Source: Bacteroidia bacterium (GTDB lineage Bacteria; Bacteroidota; Bacteroidia; NS11-12g; UBA9320). From it: 38,162 nucleotides of DNA. Each line of letters begins with the position of its first letter. Within the stretch, counting starts at the first letter, position 1. Made by a program: the position numbers and the translations under genes. Of the stretch, positions 17,801 through 25,106 are shown piece after piece. Under the pieces are notes generated by a model. The model was not told where the DNA came from. It saw only the letters and a program-made list of their open reading frames with translations, and did no database searches. The stretch spans positions 1 to 38,162 of the forward strand of contig JADHMR010000009.1 of the NCBI GenBank assembly GCA_016779945.1. The letters run 5' to 3'.

Positions 17801-17977
17801 GCTTTTGCTAGCATTATGATGACGTATTTTGGAGTAAATTTCTACTTGACAGGCTTGCACTCATATGCTAGCGGAGACAAGGTTATTACCCCTAGTTTTG
17901 TGTATTATGCCATAGCTTTTGTAGCTTTACTTGGAATTGCTTCGTATGGAAAAGCAAAAAAATACTTTTCAAAATAG
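14846..17977 (+). CDS. ccsBA: Fused cytochrome c synthetase CcsBA (ResB-CcsA)
   Basis: A 1043-aa membrane protein of system II cytochrome c biogenesis, which moves haem to the periplasm and links it to apocytochrome c. The N-terminal part is ResB/CcsB-like, with early helices (residues ~10-105) and a large periplasmic domain ending in a helix near 430-455. A linker region of about 300 residues follows. The C-terminal part, from about residue 745, is CcsA-like, with multiple helices. Its tryptophan-rich WWD signature is WGRYWGWDPKETWA (starting at Trp941). External His candidates in SGHAPWSDAYESM and LIHVAVIVGSYG-type positions fit the haem ligands. The fused form is known from epsilonproteobacteria and Bacteroidota. 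Two small genes overlap its 3' end downstream. Confidence 0.93.
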   Translation: MNVAHKLLSLLFSTRLTALLFVTFSVAMGIGTFVESAHDTATARIWIYNAWWFEAMMLIFVANFLGNIKRYRLLRWEKWPLLLLHLSWILIIIGAGITRYVGYEGVMPIREGEYSSSFLSEKTYLSVFIDGEINGEPRRKLLESDMLFSEAADNSFSWKNDFNKIPFSVNYVNFIKGAEETLVEDSVGDFYLKIVEAGDGNRHDHYLKMGEVSSIHNILFAFNAPTEGAINITLESEAYTIQSPFEGTFLRMADQKQGELLANSPQPLMLRTLYTAAGMQFVFPEPIVKGTYQIVRSEDQENAIQDALTLSLNVNGDQKEVTVLGAKGVSNPPIQVSVGGLEFWVKYGSKETNLPFSIRLNDFIAEKYPGTEKSYSSFMSKVTVLDDPTFDYDIYMNHILNHKGYRFFQASFDPDEKGTVLSVNHDALGTAVTYTGYFLLYIGLMGLLFFGKTRFKKLAKMLDDLRQKKRALTLFLILGSTFGLAQEHQHSQPKFDVDSVLLAQSVDVAQAAKFGTLVIQDAGGRMKPVNTFASELVRKVSKSDSYKTLDANQVLVSIAQNPLLWYQVPFVYLKRGNDSLRSLIGVDKKAKYATFANFFDELGNYKLAPQLERAYKSVTPNQFQKDFIETDRKVNLLYAALEGKVLRVFPIPNDLNNRWISLPEVRETNFQGVDSLYVNNVIPLYFSSLRQGKISQDYTQADQLLESLKGFQQKYGSAVIPTQKQIEAEVLYNKYDIFKRLFSWYMYSGTLLFFVLIAQMLYDVSVLRGVIRFFVIVISFLFVLHTGGLAARWYISGHAPWSDAYESMIYVAWATMGMGLAFGRKSNLTIAATAFVTSMILMIAHWNWMDPEIANLVPVLDSYWLMIHVAVIVGSYGPFALGMILGIISLFLMLITSKKTKEKMRLHVAELTVVNELALTVGLIMLTIGNFLGGQWANESWGRYWGWDPKETWALISILVYAFVLHMRLVPGLRSKWIFSLASVVAFASIMMTYFGVNFYLTGLHSYASGDKVITPSFVYYAIAFVALLGIASYGKAKKYFSK

Positions 17978-18167
17978 TATCCGTTGGTGGGTCTATTCTG
18001 TCTGTGGATTACTGCTAACAGGTGCCGGACTGAGTGTTTTGGGGGAAGCCATTATTGCTAAAAATAATGGTGAGGCATGGTTTTTGGTTGGTACTCTAGC
18101 GTTGATATTAGTAAATACAGGAATATGTTTGGTAGCAGGAGCCGTTATCCTTCGATTAAAGAAATAA
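17946..18167 (+). CDS. Small two-helix membrane protein
   Basis: A 73-aa frame. I start at the second ATG of the track ORF (MEKQKNTF), which overlaps the ccsBA stop by 32 nt. It has two hydrophobic segments, WWVYSVCGLLLTGAGLSVLG and LVGTLALILVNTGICLVAGA, with a short polar hairpin between them and a basic C-terminus, so it would be a helical hairpin in the inner membrane. Composition is clearly membrane-like rather than random. It is embedded in a chain of overlaps between ccsBA and the next exported protein, suggesting co-translation. No family is recognised. Confidence 0.6.
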   Translation: MEKQKNTFQNSIRWWVYSVCGLLLTGAGLSVLGEAIIAKNNGEAWFLVGTLALILVNTGICLVAGAVILRLKK

Positions 18168-18778
18168 TTTTTATTTCATCCTTTTTAGGAGGCTTTCTTT
18201 TTGCACAAGAGAAAAAGGGGAGTGGCTCGTTTCCACTGCTAGAAAAACCCAAGCCTAACTATGGATTGCTAATTCCAGAAGAAAAAGTTGAAGATTTTTC
18301 ATTTTTAAATAAGCCAAAAGATAATAATCTTTCTATGACGGACAATGAGCGGTTTATAGATCCAGGAGCTAAATATTTAAAAAAGTTAAGCAAAGAGGGT
18401 TCTGTTTCTAAGGATACCTATTTGGGTGATGTTTATTTTGGGGACATATTTACTATATCTAAAAGTGCTCAAATTTTATTGCGTGATTTTGGGCAAGAAG
18501 ATGGAGACCGCGTTCGGGTATTTGTAAATGAAAAGGAAGTTATCTCTAATATTACCCTTAAAAACCAATTTTTCACCATAAATCTCCCACTAATAGATGG
18601 TTTTAATAAAATTGATTTTCAGGCACTTAATCAAGGAAAATTATATCCCAATACAGCAGAGTTGCGTATTTATGATGATTTTGGAGTTACGCTTGCTATG
18701 AATCAATGGAATTTGTCTACACGTGCTAAGGCAACTATAATAATTATAAAAGAGGGAGACAATCTTCGAAAAGAATAA
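18125..18778 (+). CDS. Exported protein of unknown function
   Basis: A 217-aa protein using the internal ATG at 18125, which gives MFGSRSRYPSIKEIIFISSF..GGFLFAQ, an export signal ending in the typical Ala-Gln. The longer track start adds 16 unlikely residues. After a Pro/Lys-rich linker (LEKPKPNYGLLIPEEKVEDF), the C-terminal ~130 residues form a beta-rich domain (DGDRVRVFVNEKEVISNITL) that reads like an Ig-like fold. I recognise no named family. It overlaps the two-helix protein by 43 nt and ends the ccsBA cluster. A role in the envelope is the only safe inference. Confidence 0.65.
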   Translation: MFGSRSRYPSIKEIIFISSFLGGFLFAQEKKGSGSFPLLEKPKPNYGLLIPEEKVEDFSFLNKPKDNNLSMTDNERFIDPGAKYLKKLSKEGSVSKDTYLGDVYFGDIFTISKSAQILLRDFGQEDGDRVRVFVNEKEVISNITLKNQFFTINLPLIDGFNKIDFQALNQGKLYPNTAELRIYDDFGVTLAMNQWNLSTRAKATIIIIKEGDNLRKE

Positions 18779-19058
18779 CTCCTGAAAAAATATAGGAATT
18801 ACATATTAGTGTAGTTTTTAGTGCCTTTTAAGCTTTTTTAGAAAATGTGCTGAGTCCCCAGTATGCGTTAAGCTAATGGAACTTTTTGGTGCTTTAAGGG
18901 GTTGTTACTAATTAATTCACTTCTTTATCCTCTTATTTGAATTTACTGCTAGAAATAAAAAAATCTTTTTCAAACTTTCACCCTAAATTGCGGTCTAAGA
19001 AAATAGTTAATATTATTTTTAATTAGATTTTAAAATATTAGTTAAATTGTACTTGTAA
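18779..19058. other. 280-bp AT-rich intergenic region with no gene recognised
   Basis: No convincing ORF, RNA gene, T-tailed terminator or full TTG/TAnnTTTG promoter was seen in this gap between the ccsBA cluster and the DUF1800 gene. It is very AT-rich toward its right end. A promoter for the DUF1800-DUF1501-FGE cluster should lie here but cannot be placed with confidence. Confidence 0.5.
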
Positions 19059-20864
19059 ATGGCTTCATTAGTTGAATGCACACAGGTTTTAGACCGAAGG
19101 CTGACAAAACATTTGTTACGCCGTGCCTGCTTCCAATATTCTAAATCACAGTTAGATCAATTTACCGGTAAGACCCCAGCTGAGGTTATAAATTCTCTTT
19201 CAATTGCCAAATCTTTCTCTTGGGAATGGCCGAATGATCCAGTTACTACTGGCAATAATTCAAATTGTGCCAATACTCAAGATGGGTATTGGCTAAATGA
19301 TTCCAATTGGACCAATTTATCTTATCCTTGTAGACAACCCCCCAAAAGAGGCATGGTAACGGGTTGGTGGTGGTACAATGCCATCAAGCAAAACACCCTC
19401 ATTGACAAACTCACTTGGTTTTTGTTTACGACATTTACGGTATCCAAAGATGATGGGTCAGGAAAATCAGCCCATTTTTTTGATTACCTCAATCTGCTTC
19501 AATTTTACGCTGACAAAAGCGTAAAAGACCTAGCTAGAAAAATCACCTTTGACAACGCCATGCTTTATTACCTAGACAATGGTGATAACAACAATAATAA
19601 CCCCAATGAAAATTACGCTCGGGAGTTTTTGGAGCTTTTCACCATAGGTAAGGGTCCGCAAGTGGCAGAGGGTGATTATACCAATTATACTGAACACGAT
19701 GTGGTGCAGGCCGCCCGTGTCTTTTCAGGTATAAAATTTAAGCAAAACAGAGACAATCTTGATTTAGATATTGTCAAATTCCCACATTATCCCAACGGCA
19801 TCCCCATGGGTTACATTAATGTGAACAAACATGATTCTGGTGATAAAACCTTCAGCTATGCCTTTGGTAATCAAGTCGTCAATGGAGGGAGCACTGTTGA
19901 GGCTATAGAAACTGAGTTGGATGATTTTGTTGATATGATTTTTGATAAATTAGAAACTGCCAAAAACTACGTTCGCAAAATGTATCGCATGTATGTTCGG
20001 AGTGAATGGGATCATGAGGTTGAGAATGACATCATCACTCCTTTGGCACAACAACTTCATAATAACGGATACAACTTATTGGAGGTGCTTCAAACTCTAT
20101 TAAAATCAAAACACTTCTTTGATTTGGATGACAGTGATTCGACTAATGAAAATATTGGAGGGATTATTAAAAACCCACTACAGTTTTTTAATGAATTTAT
20201 CACTTTATTAGGAGTTGACATTCCCAACCCTAATGCACCTCAAATGGCTAAAGGATCAACAGATAAATCTAACGAAAACTATAGGTTTTATCTGTTTTGG
20301 TGGAATTTTTGCCATAATACTTTTTTTAGTTTCACTGGTATGAACTTATTTGCGCCATCTACAGTTGCAGGCTATCCAGGTGATTATCAATCACCTGCAT
20401 ATGACAGAGCTTGGTTTAACTCTAATAACATTGTTGCACGTTATAATACTATAATGTCAATAATTGGCAGTTCTTACAGCGACAACTATGGGAATGGGAA
20501 CAACCAAATTCAGGGCATCCAAACTACAAATTCTGGGAATTCATACTTTACTCGAATTTGGACCAATTTTGAAAGTATCAATTTCATTTCTAATAACATT
20601 TCTGATCCTGCAAATGCAGATAGTCTTGTTCAAGAACTTTCGGACTTACTTTATTGTGAAGCTATTGAATTCAACAGAATAACGTATTTCAAAAAATCAT
20701 TAATTCAAGATGGAGAGGTAAGTTACATTTGGTATGATGCTTGGTCAGCTTACACAAATCCAACTGATTTGACAGCTGCTGGAGATGCTGAAATATTTAT
20801 TAAGAACAGGCTTGATAATTTGCTCAAAAGAATGATCAATGCTGCAGAATTTCAGCTCATGTAA
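19059..20864 (+). CDS. DUF1800 family protein
   Basis: A 601-aa protein of the DUF1800 family, recognised by TKHLLRRACFQYSKSQLD near the N-terminus and the hallmark NYAREFLELFTIGKG near residue 190. FTTFTVSKDD and a helical DDFVDMIFDKLETA region also match the family. Asn- and Asp-rich loops (NGDNNNNNPNEN) are notable. There is no signal peptide in this frame; the start at MASLVECTQVL is immediately followed by the family's first helix. Biochemical function is unknown. Genes of this family are typically paired with DUF1501, as here with a 9-bp gap. How a protein with no signal would reach its partner's location is addressed in the findings. Confidence 0.88.
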   Translation: MASLVECTQVLDRRLTKHLLRRACFQYSKSQLDQFTGKTPAEVINSLSIAKSFSWEWPNDPVTTGNNSNCANTQDGYWLNDSNWTNLSYPCRQPPKRGMVTGWWWYNAIKQNTLIDKLTWFLFTTFTVSKDDGSGKSAHFFDYLNLLQFYADKSVKDLARKITFDNAMLYYLDNGDNNNNNPNENYAREFLELFTIGKGPQVAEGDYTNYTEHDVVQAARVFSGIKFKQNRDNLDLDIVKFPHYPNGIPMGYINVNKHDSGDKTFSYAFGNQVVNGGSTVEAIETELDDFVDMIFDKLETAKNYVRKMYRMYVRSEWDHEVENDIITPLAQQLHNNGYNLLEVLQTLLKSKHFFDLDDSDSTNENIGGIIKNPLQFFNEFITLLGVDIPNPNAPQMAKGSTDKSNENYRFYLFWWNFCHNTFFSFTGMNLFAPSTVAGYPGDYQSPAYDRAWFNSNNIVARYNTIMSIIGSSYSDNYGNGNNQIQGIQTTNSGNSYFTRIWTNFESINFISNNISDPANADSLVQELSDLLYCEAIEFNRITYFKKSLIQDGEVSYIWYDAWSAYTNPTDLTAAGDAEIFIKNRLDNLLKRMINAAEFQLM

Positions 20865-20873
20865 TTTTTAACT

Positions 20874-22526
20874 ATGAAAAGAAGATCTTTTGTTAAATTA
20901 ACCGCTTCTGCTTCTGCCTTGGGATTATTTCCTTCGGAGTTAGGTGCAGCGTTAAAATTGGCTAACACCACTTTAAATTGTGATGTTTCAAATCGAAAGC
21001 TTGTGCTTATTGAGCTCAAAGGCGGAAACGATGGTCTTAATACCCTAATTCCTTATAACAACTACGGGTATTATGCAGGGACTTTACGTCCAGACATACA
21101 TATTCCAGTTACTAACTATAATAATTTAGCTGTAGATATATCAAATAGCGGTTCAAACCAAGATTTGGTGTTTAACCCAGCACTTCTCAGCGGAGCCAAT
21201 GCGGGGTTTAAAGGGCTTTATCAGTCGGGTATGCTGCGGGTGTTACAGTCAGTGGGGTATCCTTCTGCCAACAAAAGCCACTTTGCCTCTATTGACCTGT
21301 GGGCTACGGGCAACGATGGAAACAGTTGGGCCAACGGCAAAGATAGTGGTTGGCTTGGCAGGTTTATGGAACAAGCCTACAGCAGTTTGTTACCCACTAA
21401 TTTCCCACTAGGAATTCAATTAGGCTCTAGCAACACTTGGTTGGGGTTTCATGCGGAGCATGAACACGGAATGGCACTCAATATTGAGGGGCAGAATTCT
21501 GAAAATTTTTACACTGTTCTCAGTGGTTTGGCAGGTCAAGCACCTAACAGTATTCCTCAAGGGACTCACTACGGAAGTGAATTGCAATATATCGTAGATA
21601 CAGATTCGGCAGCTAATACATATGCTGAGGCCATTGAACATTCATTCAACGCTAAGGGTTCAGAAAATTTGGTTTCCTATCCAGATACAGATCTTGCTGA
21701 CCAACTCAAAACCGTAGCACGATTAATTAGGGGTGGTATCGAGACAAAAATTTATATGGTAACTATTGGTGGCTTTGACACGCATAATGCACAGAATCAA
21801 GCTTCGGGCGACATCGATGGTAGACACACGGAACTTTTGACTCAACTATCTTCGGCAGTAGATGCTTTTATGGCAGATATTAATACTGATTCCATTGGTG
21901 ATGATGTTGTTGGGCTCACTTTTTCTGAGTTTGGACGCAAAGCTATGCAAAACGGAAACTTGGGGACAGATCATGGAGAAATTGCACCCATGTTTGTTTT
22001 TGGAAAAGCAGTTCAAGGAGGTGTTTCTGGTATAAATGTTGACCTTACAGAAGCTACTAGTAATAACAACTGGCAAATCAAAACAGTTCAACACGATTAC
22101 AGACAAGTATTTGCTACACTAATGCAAGACTTTTTGGGTGCTGAAAATACGATTATTGACAATGCTTTTTTTGACCAAACCAACAATGAAAGTTTTTCAG
22201 ATAAAAAAATCCATGAGATCATTAAAGCCTCTCATTCTGTGGATGCTAATTGTTACAGTTTAAAAAAAGATGCTTCTGGACTTCAGACATTCTGGGCAAC
22301 CTACCCCAATCCTGTTTATGACAAACTTTTCATCAATCCCCTCATTGCAAATTCCCAAGTAGCTTTTGCTTTTCACCAGACAAATGGTAAGCTTGTAAAA
22401 TCAGGCAGTTTAGATTTAGAGCATGGTTATGGAACTGTAGATATGACTTCATTTCCTAAAGGCATATATATTGTAACACTCCATGGACAAGAAATTAGTG
22501 AAACCAAAAAAATAATAAAAGCCTAA
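20874..22526 (+). CDS. DUF1501 protein with Tat-like signal and T9SS sorting domain
   Basis: A 550-aa protein. The N-terminus KRRSFVKLTASASALGLF has the twin-arginine pattern RRxFxK followed by a mildly hydrophobic stretch. The DUF1501 domain follows, with LIELKGGNDGLNTLIP near residue 45, GGFDTHNAQ near 300 and SEFGRKAMQNGNLGTDHG near 350. The family belongs to the alkaline phosphatase/sulfatase-like fold. The last ~75 residues (from TYPNPVYDKLFINP to PKGIYIVTLHGQ and ISETKKIIKA) form a type A sorting domain for type IX secretion. The protein therefore appears to be exported, then secreted or anchored on the surface. The catalytic function of DUF1501 is not established. Confidence 0.9.
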   Translation: MKRRSFVKLTASASALGLFPSELGAALKLANTTLNCDVSNRKLVLIELKGGNDGLNTLIPYNNYGYYAGTLRPDIHIPVTNYNNLAVDISNSGSNQDLVFNPALLSGANAGFKGLYQSGMLRVLQSVGYPSANKSHFASIDLWATGNDGNSWANGKDSGWLGRFMEQAYSSLLPTNFPLGIQLGSSNTWLGFHAEHEHGMALNIEGQNSENFYTVLSGLAGQAPNSIPQGTHYGSELQYIVDTDSAANTYAEAIEHSFNAKGSENLVSYPDTDLADQLKTVARLIRGGIETKIYMVTIGGFDTHNAQNQASGDIDGRHTELLTQLSSAVDAFMADINTDSIGDDVVGLTFSEFGRKAMQNGNLGTDHGEIAPMFVFGKAVQGGVSGINVDLTEATSNNNWQIKTVQHDYRQVFATLMQDFLGAENTIIDNAFFDQTNNESFSDKKIHEIIKASHSVDANCYSLKKDASGLQTFWATYPNPVYDKLFINPLIANSQVAFAFHQTNGKLVKSGSLDLEHGYGTVDMTSFPKGIYIVTLHGQEISETKKIIKA

Positions 22527-22582
22527 TTTTATTTTTAAACTAACCTTAATACTTAAAGAGATTGCCAGTATATTTACAGAAT

Positions 22583-23668
22583 ATGAAATACTATTTCTTA
22601 CTTTTACTTATTGCAATTGGCTGCCAACAAGCCCCTAAACAACCCCAAACAGACGGGCATAGTTGTACACCAACTCAAAGCCGTTTTTCTTCTGCAGTGA
22701 ATACAACTTCTCAAGAATCAACAGAATTCAATGAAGAGGGTATGGTGCTTATCCCTGCCGGCACTTTTTTTATGGGTGGAGATGACGATCAGGCTTGGCG
22801 AGATGAGTACCCAAAGCATGAGGTAGTGGTTGATTCCTTTTGGATGGATGTTCATGAGGTAACCAACGCGCAGTTTGCTGCTTTTGTAGAAGCCACAGGT
22901 TATGTAACCACCGCAGAAAAAGCTGTGGATTGGGAAGAAATAAAAAAAGAATTACCGCCCGGAACCCCAAAACCTGATGATAGTCAGTTGGCACCAGCAT
23001 CACTTGTTTTTGTACCTACAGATAAGCCTGTATCGCTTCGAGATGTAAGCCAATGGTGGCAATGGCGTCAAGGTGCCAACTGGAGACAACCTGAAGGCCC
23101 GTACAGCAGTATAGCTGGAAAAGAAAATCACCCTGTGGTGCATGTCAGTTGGTTTGATGCGGTGGCCTATTGCGAGTGGGCGGGCAAACGATTGCCTACA
23201 GAAGCCGAATGGGAGTATGCAAGCAGAGGCGGACTCAAAGACACAGTTTATGCATGGGGCAATGAAGATTTACGCTCTGGGAAATCCAAAGCCAATACAT
23301 GGGAAGGAGCTTTTCCCTACAGAAACGATGAAAGCGATGGCTTTTATGCTACAGCACCTGTCCAAAGCTATCAGGCAAACGGATATGGCCTCTATGATAT
23401 GGCAGGAAACGTATGGGAATGGTGCAATGACCTTTACCATGAGGACTACTATAAAACCTTAGCCGGTAAAACCTCCCACAACCCACAAGGGCCTGAGACA
23501 AGTTATGATCCAAACGAACCTTATGCGCTAAAGCGTGTAACAAGAGGAGGAAGTTTTTTGTGTCATGACAGTTATTGTAGCGGATATCGAAACAGCATGC
23601 GTATGAAAACAACCCCCGATTCGGGAAGTATGCATACTGGATTTAGAACTGTGATGTCTGCGCTTTGA
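22583..23668 (+). CDS. Formylglycine-generating enzyme (FGE/SUMF1 family), predicted lipoprotein
   Basis: The track ORF starts at 22562; the ATG at 22583 gives MKYYFLLLLIAIGCQQ, a lipoprotein signal with lipobox AIGC, so I chose it (361 aa). The FGE-sulfatase domain spans from MVLIPAGTFFMGG to the end, with ANAQF-type EVTNAQFAAFVEATGY, GKRLPTEAEWEYASRGG and YDMAGNVWEW motifs. The catalytic copper-binding pair is present: Cys327 and Cys332 in FLCHDSYC, with the same five-residue spacing as in human and Streptomyces FGE. It should therefore be a genuine oxidase that converts a target Cys to formylglycine, unlike many SUMF1-domain proteins. No sulfatase or exact CxPxR protein is encoded in the window. 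It lies 56 bp after DUF1501. Confidence 0.88.
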   Translation: MKYYFLLLLIAIGCQQAPKQPQTDGHSCTPTQSRFSSAVNTTSQESTEFNEEGMVLIPAGTFFMGGDDDQAWRDEYPKHEVVVDSFWMDVHEVTNAQFAAFVEATGYVTTAEKAVDWEEIKKELPPGTPKPDDSQLAPASLVFVPTDKPVSLRDVSQWWQWRQGANWRQPEGPYSSIAGKENHPVVHVSWFDAVAYCEWAGKRLPTEAEWEYASRGGLKDTVYAWGNEDLRSGKSKANTWEGAFPYRNDESDGFYATAPVQSYQANGYGLYDMAGNVWEWCNDLYHEDYYKTLAGKTSHNPQGPETSYDPNEPYALKRVTRGGSFLCHDSYCSGYRNSMRMKTTPDSGSMHTGFRTVMSAL

Positions 23669-23790
23669 CTCATTTTAATATATTCATCTATTTAGATAGA
23701 TTGATTATTTATAAAGGTTTTGTCATGTTTTTTGATGTGTTTAAAGCCAAAAAGGAGAACCCATTCCTGTGAATCAATTCTACGATTGCG

Positions 23791-23864
23791 TGACCTCGGC
23801 AGGATTCAAACCTGCAACCTTCTGAGCCGTAATCAGATGCGCTATTCAGTTGCGCCACGAGGCC
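23791..23864 (-). tRNA. tRNA-Arg(ACG)
   Basis: Minus-strand cloverleaf. The acceptor GGCCTCG pairs with CGAGGTC (one G-U). The D-stem is GCGC/GCGC. The anticodon stem TCTGA/TCAGA encloses the loop TTACGGC with anticodon ACG. The T-arm is GCAGG-TTTGAAT-CCTGC, and the discriminator is A73. CCA is not encoded. All stems are complete, so the gene is probably functional. ACG, read as ICG after deamination, decodes CGU/CGC/CGA. Confidence 0.95.
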
Positions 23865-23875
23865 TTTTTCGGGTG

Positions 23876-23905
23876 CAAATATATCTTATTTTACTAAGTG
23901 AACAA
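23876..23905 (-). promoter_or_regulatory. Promoter of tRNA-Arg
   Basis: On the minus strand this reads TTG, a 19-nt spacer, then TATATTTG, an exact match to the Bacteroidota -33/-7 consensus. The -7 box ends 11 nt before the tRNA 5' end, which suits transcription starting at or near the mature end. Confidence 0.8.
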
Positions 23906-23960
23906 AACTATAAGGCTCGCTTTGTTACATATGTCCTCCACGCAATTAAAAGCATTTGAT

Positions 23961-24033
23961 TTTTGCTAACTTTTGCTAAATCTACTTGTTTTTTGGTAAG
24001 GCTTGGTAAGAGTAATTTATTGCCTTTTGCTAA
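23961..24033. repeat. Helically phased short repeats (TTTTGCTAA / TTGGTAAG)
   Basis: TTTTGCTAA occurs at 23961-23969 and 23971-23979, exactly 10 bp apart, and again at 24025-24033. The related TTGGTAAG occurs at 23993-24000 and 24003-24010, also 10 bp apart. The units share a TTGSTAA core. The array lies between the tRNA-Arg promoter and the exchanger gene. It looks like protein-binding sites on one face of the helix, but the protein is unknown. Confidence 0.5.
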
Positions 24034-24050
24034 TACTCGAAATATAATTT

Positions 24051-24065
24051 TTTGCATATAGCAAA
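24051..24065. repeat. Palindrome TTTGC-N5-GCAAA
   Basis: TTTGC (24051-24055) and GCAAA (24061-24065) flank ATATA. The half-site TTTGC is contained in the TTTTGCTAA repeats just upstream, so the two features may bind the same regulator. It lies about 45 bp before the exchanger start codon, a plausible operator position. Confidence 0.45.
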
Positions 24066-24107
24066 GGTACAAAACACTACAGACCGTATCTTCGTTAAAA
24101 ATTTGGT

Positions 24108-25040
24108 TTGAGTATACTTTATCTTTTTTGTGGACTTACGGTACTGCTTTTAGGTGGCGAGTGGACGCTAAGATCTGCAGTTGCTACTGCTGTGCGTTGG
24201 CGTGTGCCAAAAGTTGTTGTTGGTATGACAATAGTGTCGTTTGCAACATCTTTACCCGAACTTATTACAAGTATTCGTGCAGCAGTTGAAGGACACCCCG
24301 ATTTGTCTTTAAGTAACGTTGTAGGCTCAAACATTGCTAACTTGGGTTTTGTGCTGGGTATTATCCTTTTGTTCGGCCGTATCCAGGTTGAAAAAAGTTT
24401 TTATCGGTTCGACTGGCCCTTAGTTTTCGGTGTTTCGTTAATGCTCTTGTTTTTATTAAGCGATGGTGAAATAAGTTATTTTGATGGGGTATTATTGCTC
24501 TTGCTTTTGGCGCTGGTTATGGGTTATTTAATAAAATTCCAACCCCCTGTGGTTTTGGTTGAAGAATCCGCGCCTAAGGAAACCAAAACGTGGTTGTGGA
24601 TTATCTCTTTTGCAGGGCTTGGCTCTTTGGGTTTGGCTTTTGGTTCCCAGTGGTTGGTTCAGGGTGCTGTGGGGTTGGCACGTGCTTTTGATGTAAGTGA
24701 ACGAATTATAGGGATATCAATTGTGTCTATCGGCACAAGTTTACCAGAGTTAGTTGCTTCTGGCCTGGCATTGGCAAAAAAAGAACAAGGAATTTCAATT
24801 GGAAATTTGATTGGCTCAAACCTCTTTAACATTCTTACTGTATTGGGTATTACTGCCGTTATACACCCACTAAAGTTGATTGATCAACAATTATTGACGT
24901 TAGATATTTGGGTAATGATTGGGTTTTCGTTTTTGTTGTTGCCCTTAGTGTTATTCCCCACACGCTTACAACTTTCGTGGCGCAAAGGGCTTGTTTTATT
25001 GACGAGCTATTTTGTATACCTATCAATTACATTATTTTAA
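24108..25040 (+). CDS. Calcium/sodium antiporter (CaCA family, YrbG-like)
   Basis: A 310-aa inner-membrane exchanger with about ten predicted helices. The two inverted alpha-repeats are clear: GMTIVSFATSLPELITS with SNVVGSNIANLGFVLGI in the first half, and GISIVSIGTSLPELVAS with IGNLIGSNLFNILTVLGI in the second. The conserved acidic residues in the SLPEL motifs bind Ca2+. The start is TTG at 24108; an in-frame stop lies 12 nt upstream and no ATG gives a better N-terminus. The protein exports Ca2+ in exchange for Na+. It is monocistronic, with a repeat array upstream and a bidirectional terminator downstream. Confidence 0.92.
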   Translation: MSILYLFCGLTVLLLGGEWTLRSAVATAVRWRVPKVVVGMTIVSFATSLPELITSIRAAVEGHPDLSLSNVVGSNIANLGFVLGIILLFGRIQVEKSFYRFDWPLVFGVSLMLLFLLSDGEISYFDGVLLLLLLALVMGYLIKFQPPVVLVEESAPKETKTWLWIISFAGLGSLGLAFGSQWLVQGAVGLARAFDVSERIIGISIVSIGTSLPELVASGLALAKKEQGISIGNLIGSNLFNILTVLGITAVIHPLKLIDQQLLTLDIWVMIGFSFLLLPLVLFPTRLQLSWRKGLVLLTSYFVYLSITLF

Positions 25041-25042
25041 AA

Positions 25043-25090
25043 AAAAAACACTTGCCTTTTTATTAAAAATAGACAAGTGCTTTATATTTA
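25043..25090. terminator. Bidirectional terminator between exchanger and GSII
   Basis: A CACTTG/CAAGTG stem is flanked by an A9 run on the left and T-rich sequence (TTTATATTT) on the right, so it can end both converging transcripts. The interior is AT-rich and may pair further (CCTTTTT with AAAAATAG). Confidence 0.75.
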
Positions 25091-25106
25091 ATTAAATCAG
25101 CTATGC

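Noticed and set aside
19059-20864. DUF1800 as the FGE substrate, because it contains CRQPPKR
   Set aside because: Formylglycine formation needs CxPxR with Arg at +4; here Pro is at +3 and +4 and Arg at +6, so the spacing is wrong.
23961-24033. CRISPR array or coding microsatellite
   Set aside because: Units are 8-10 bp, too short for CRISPR repeats, with no spacers of constant length and no open frame.
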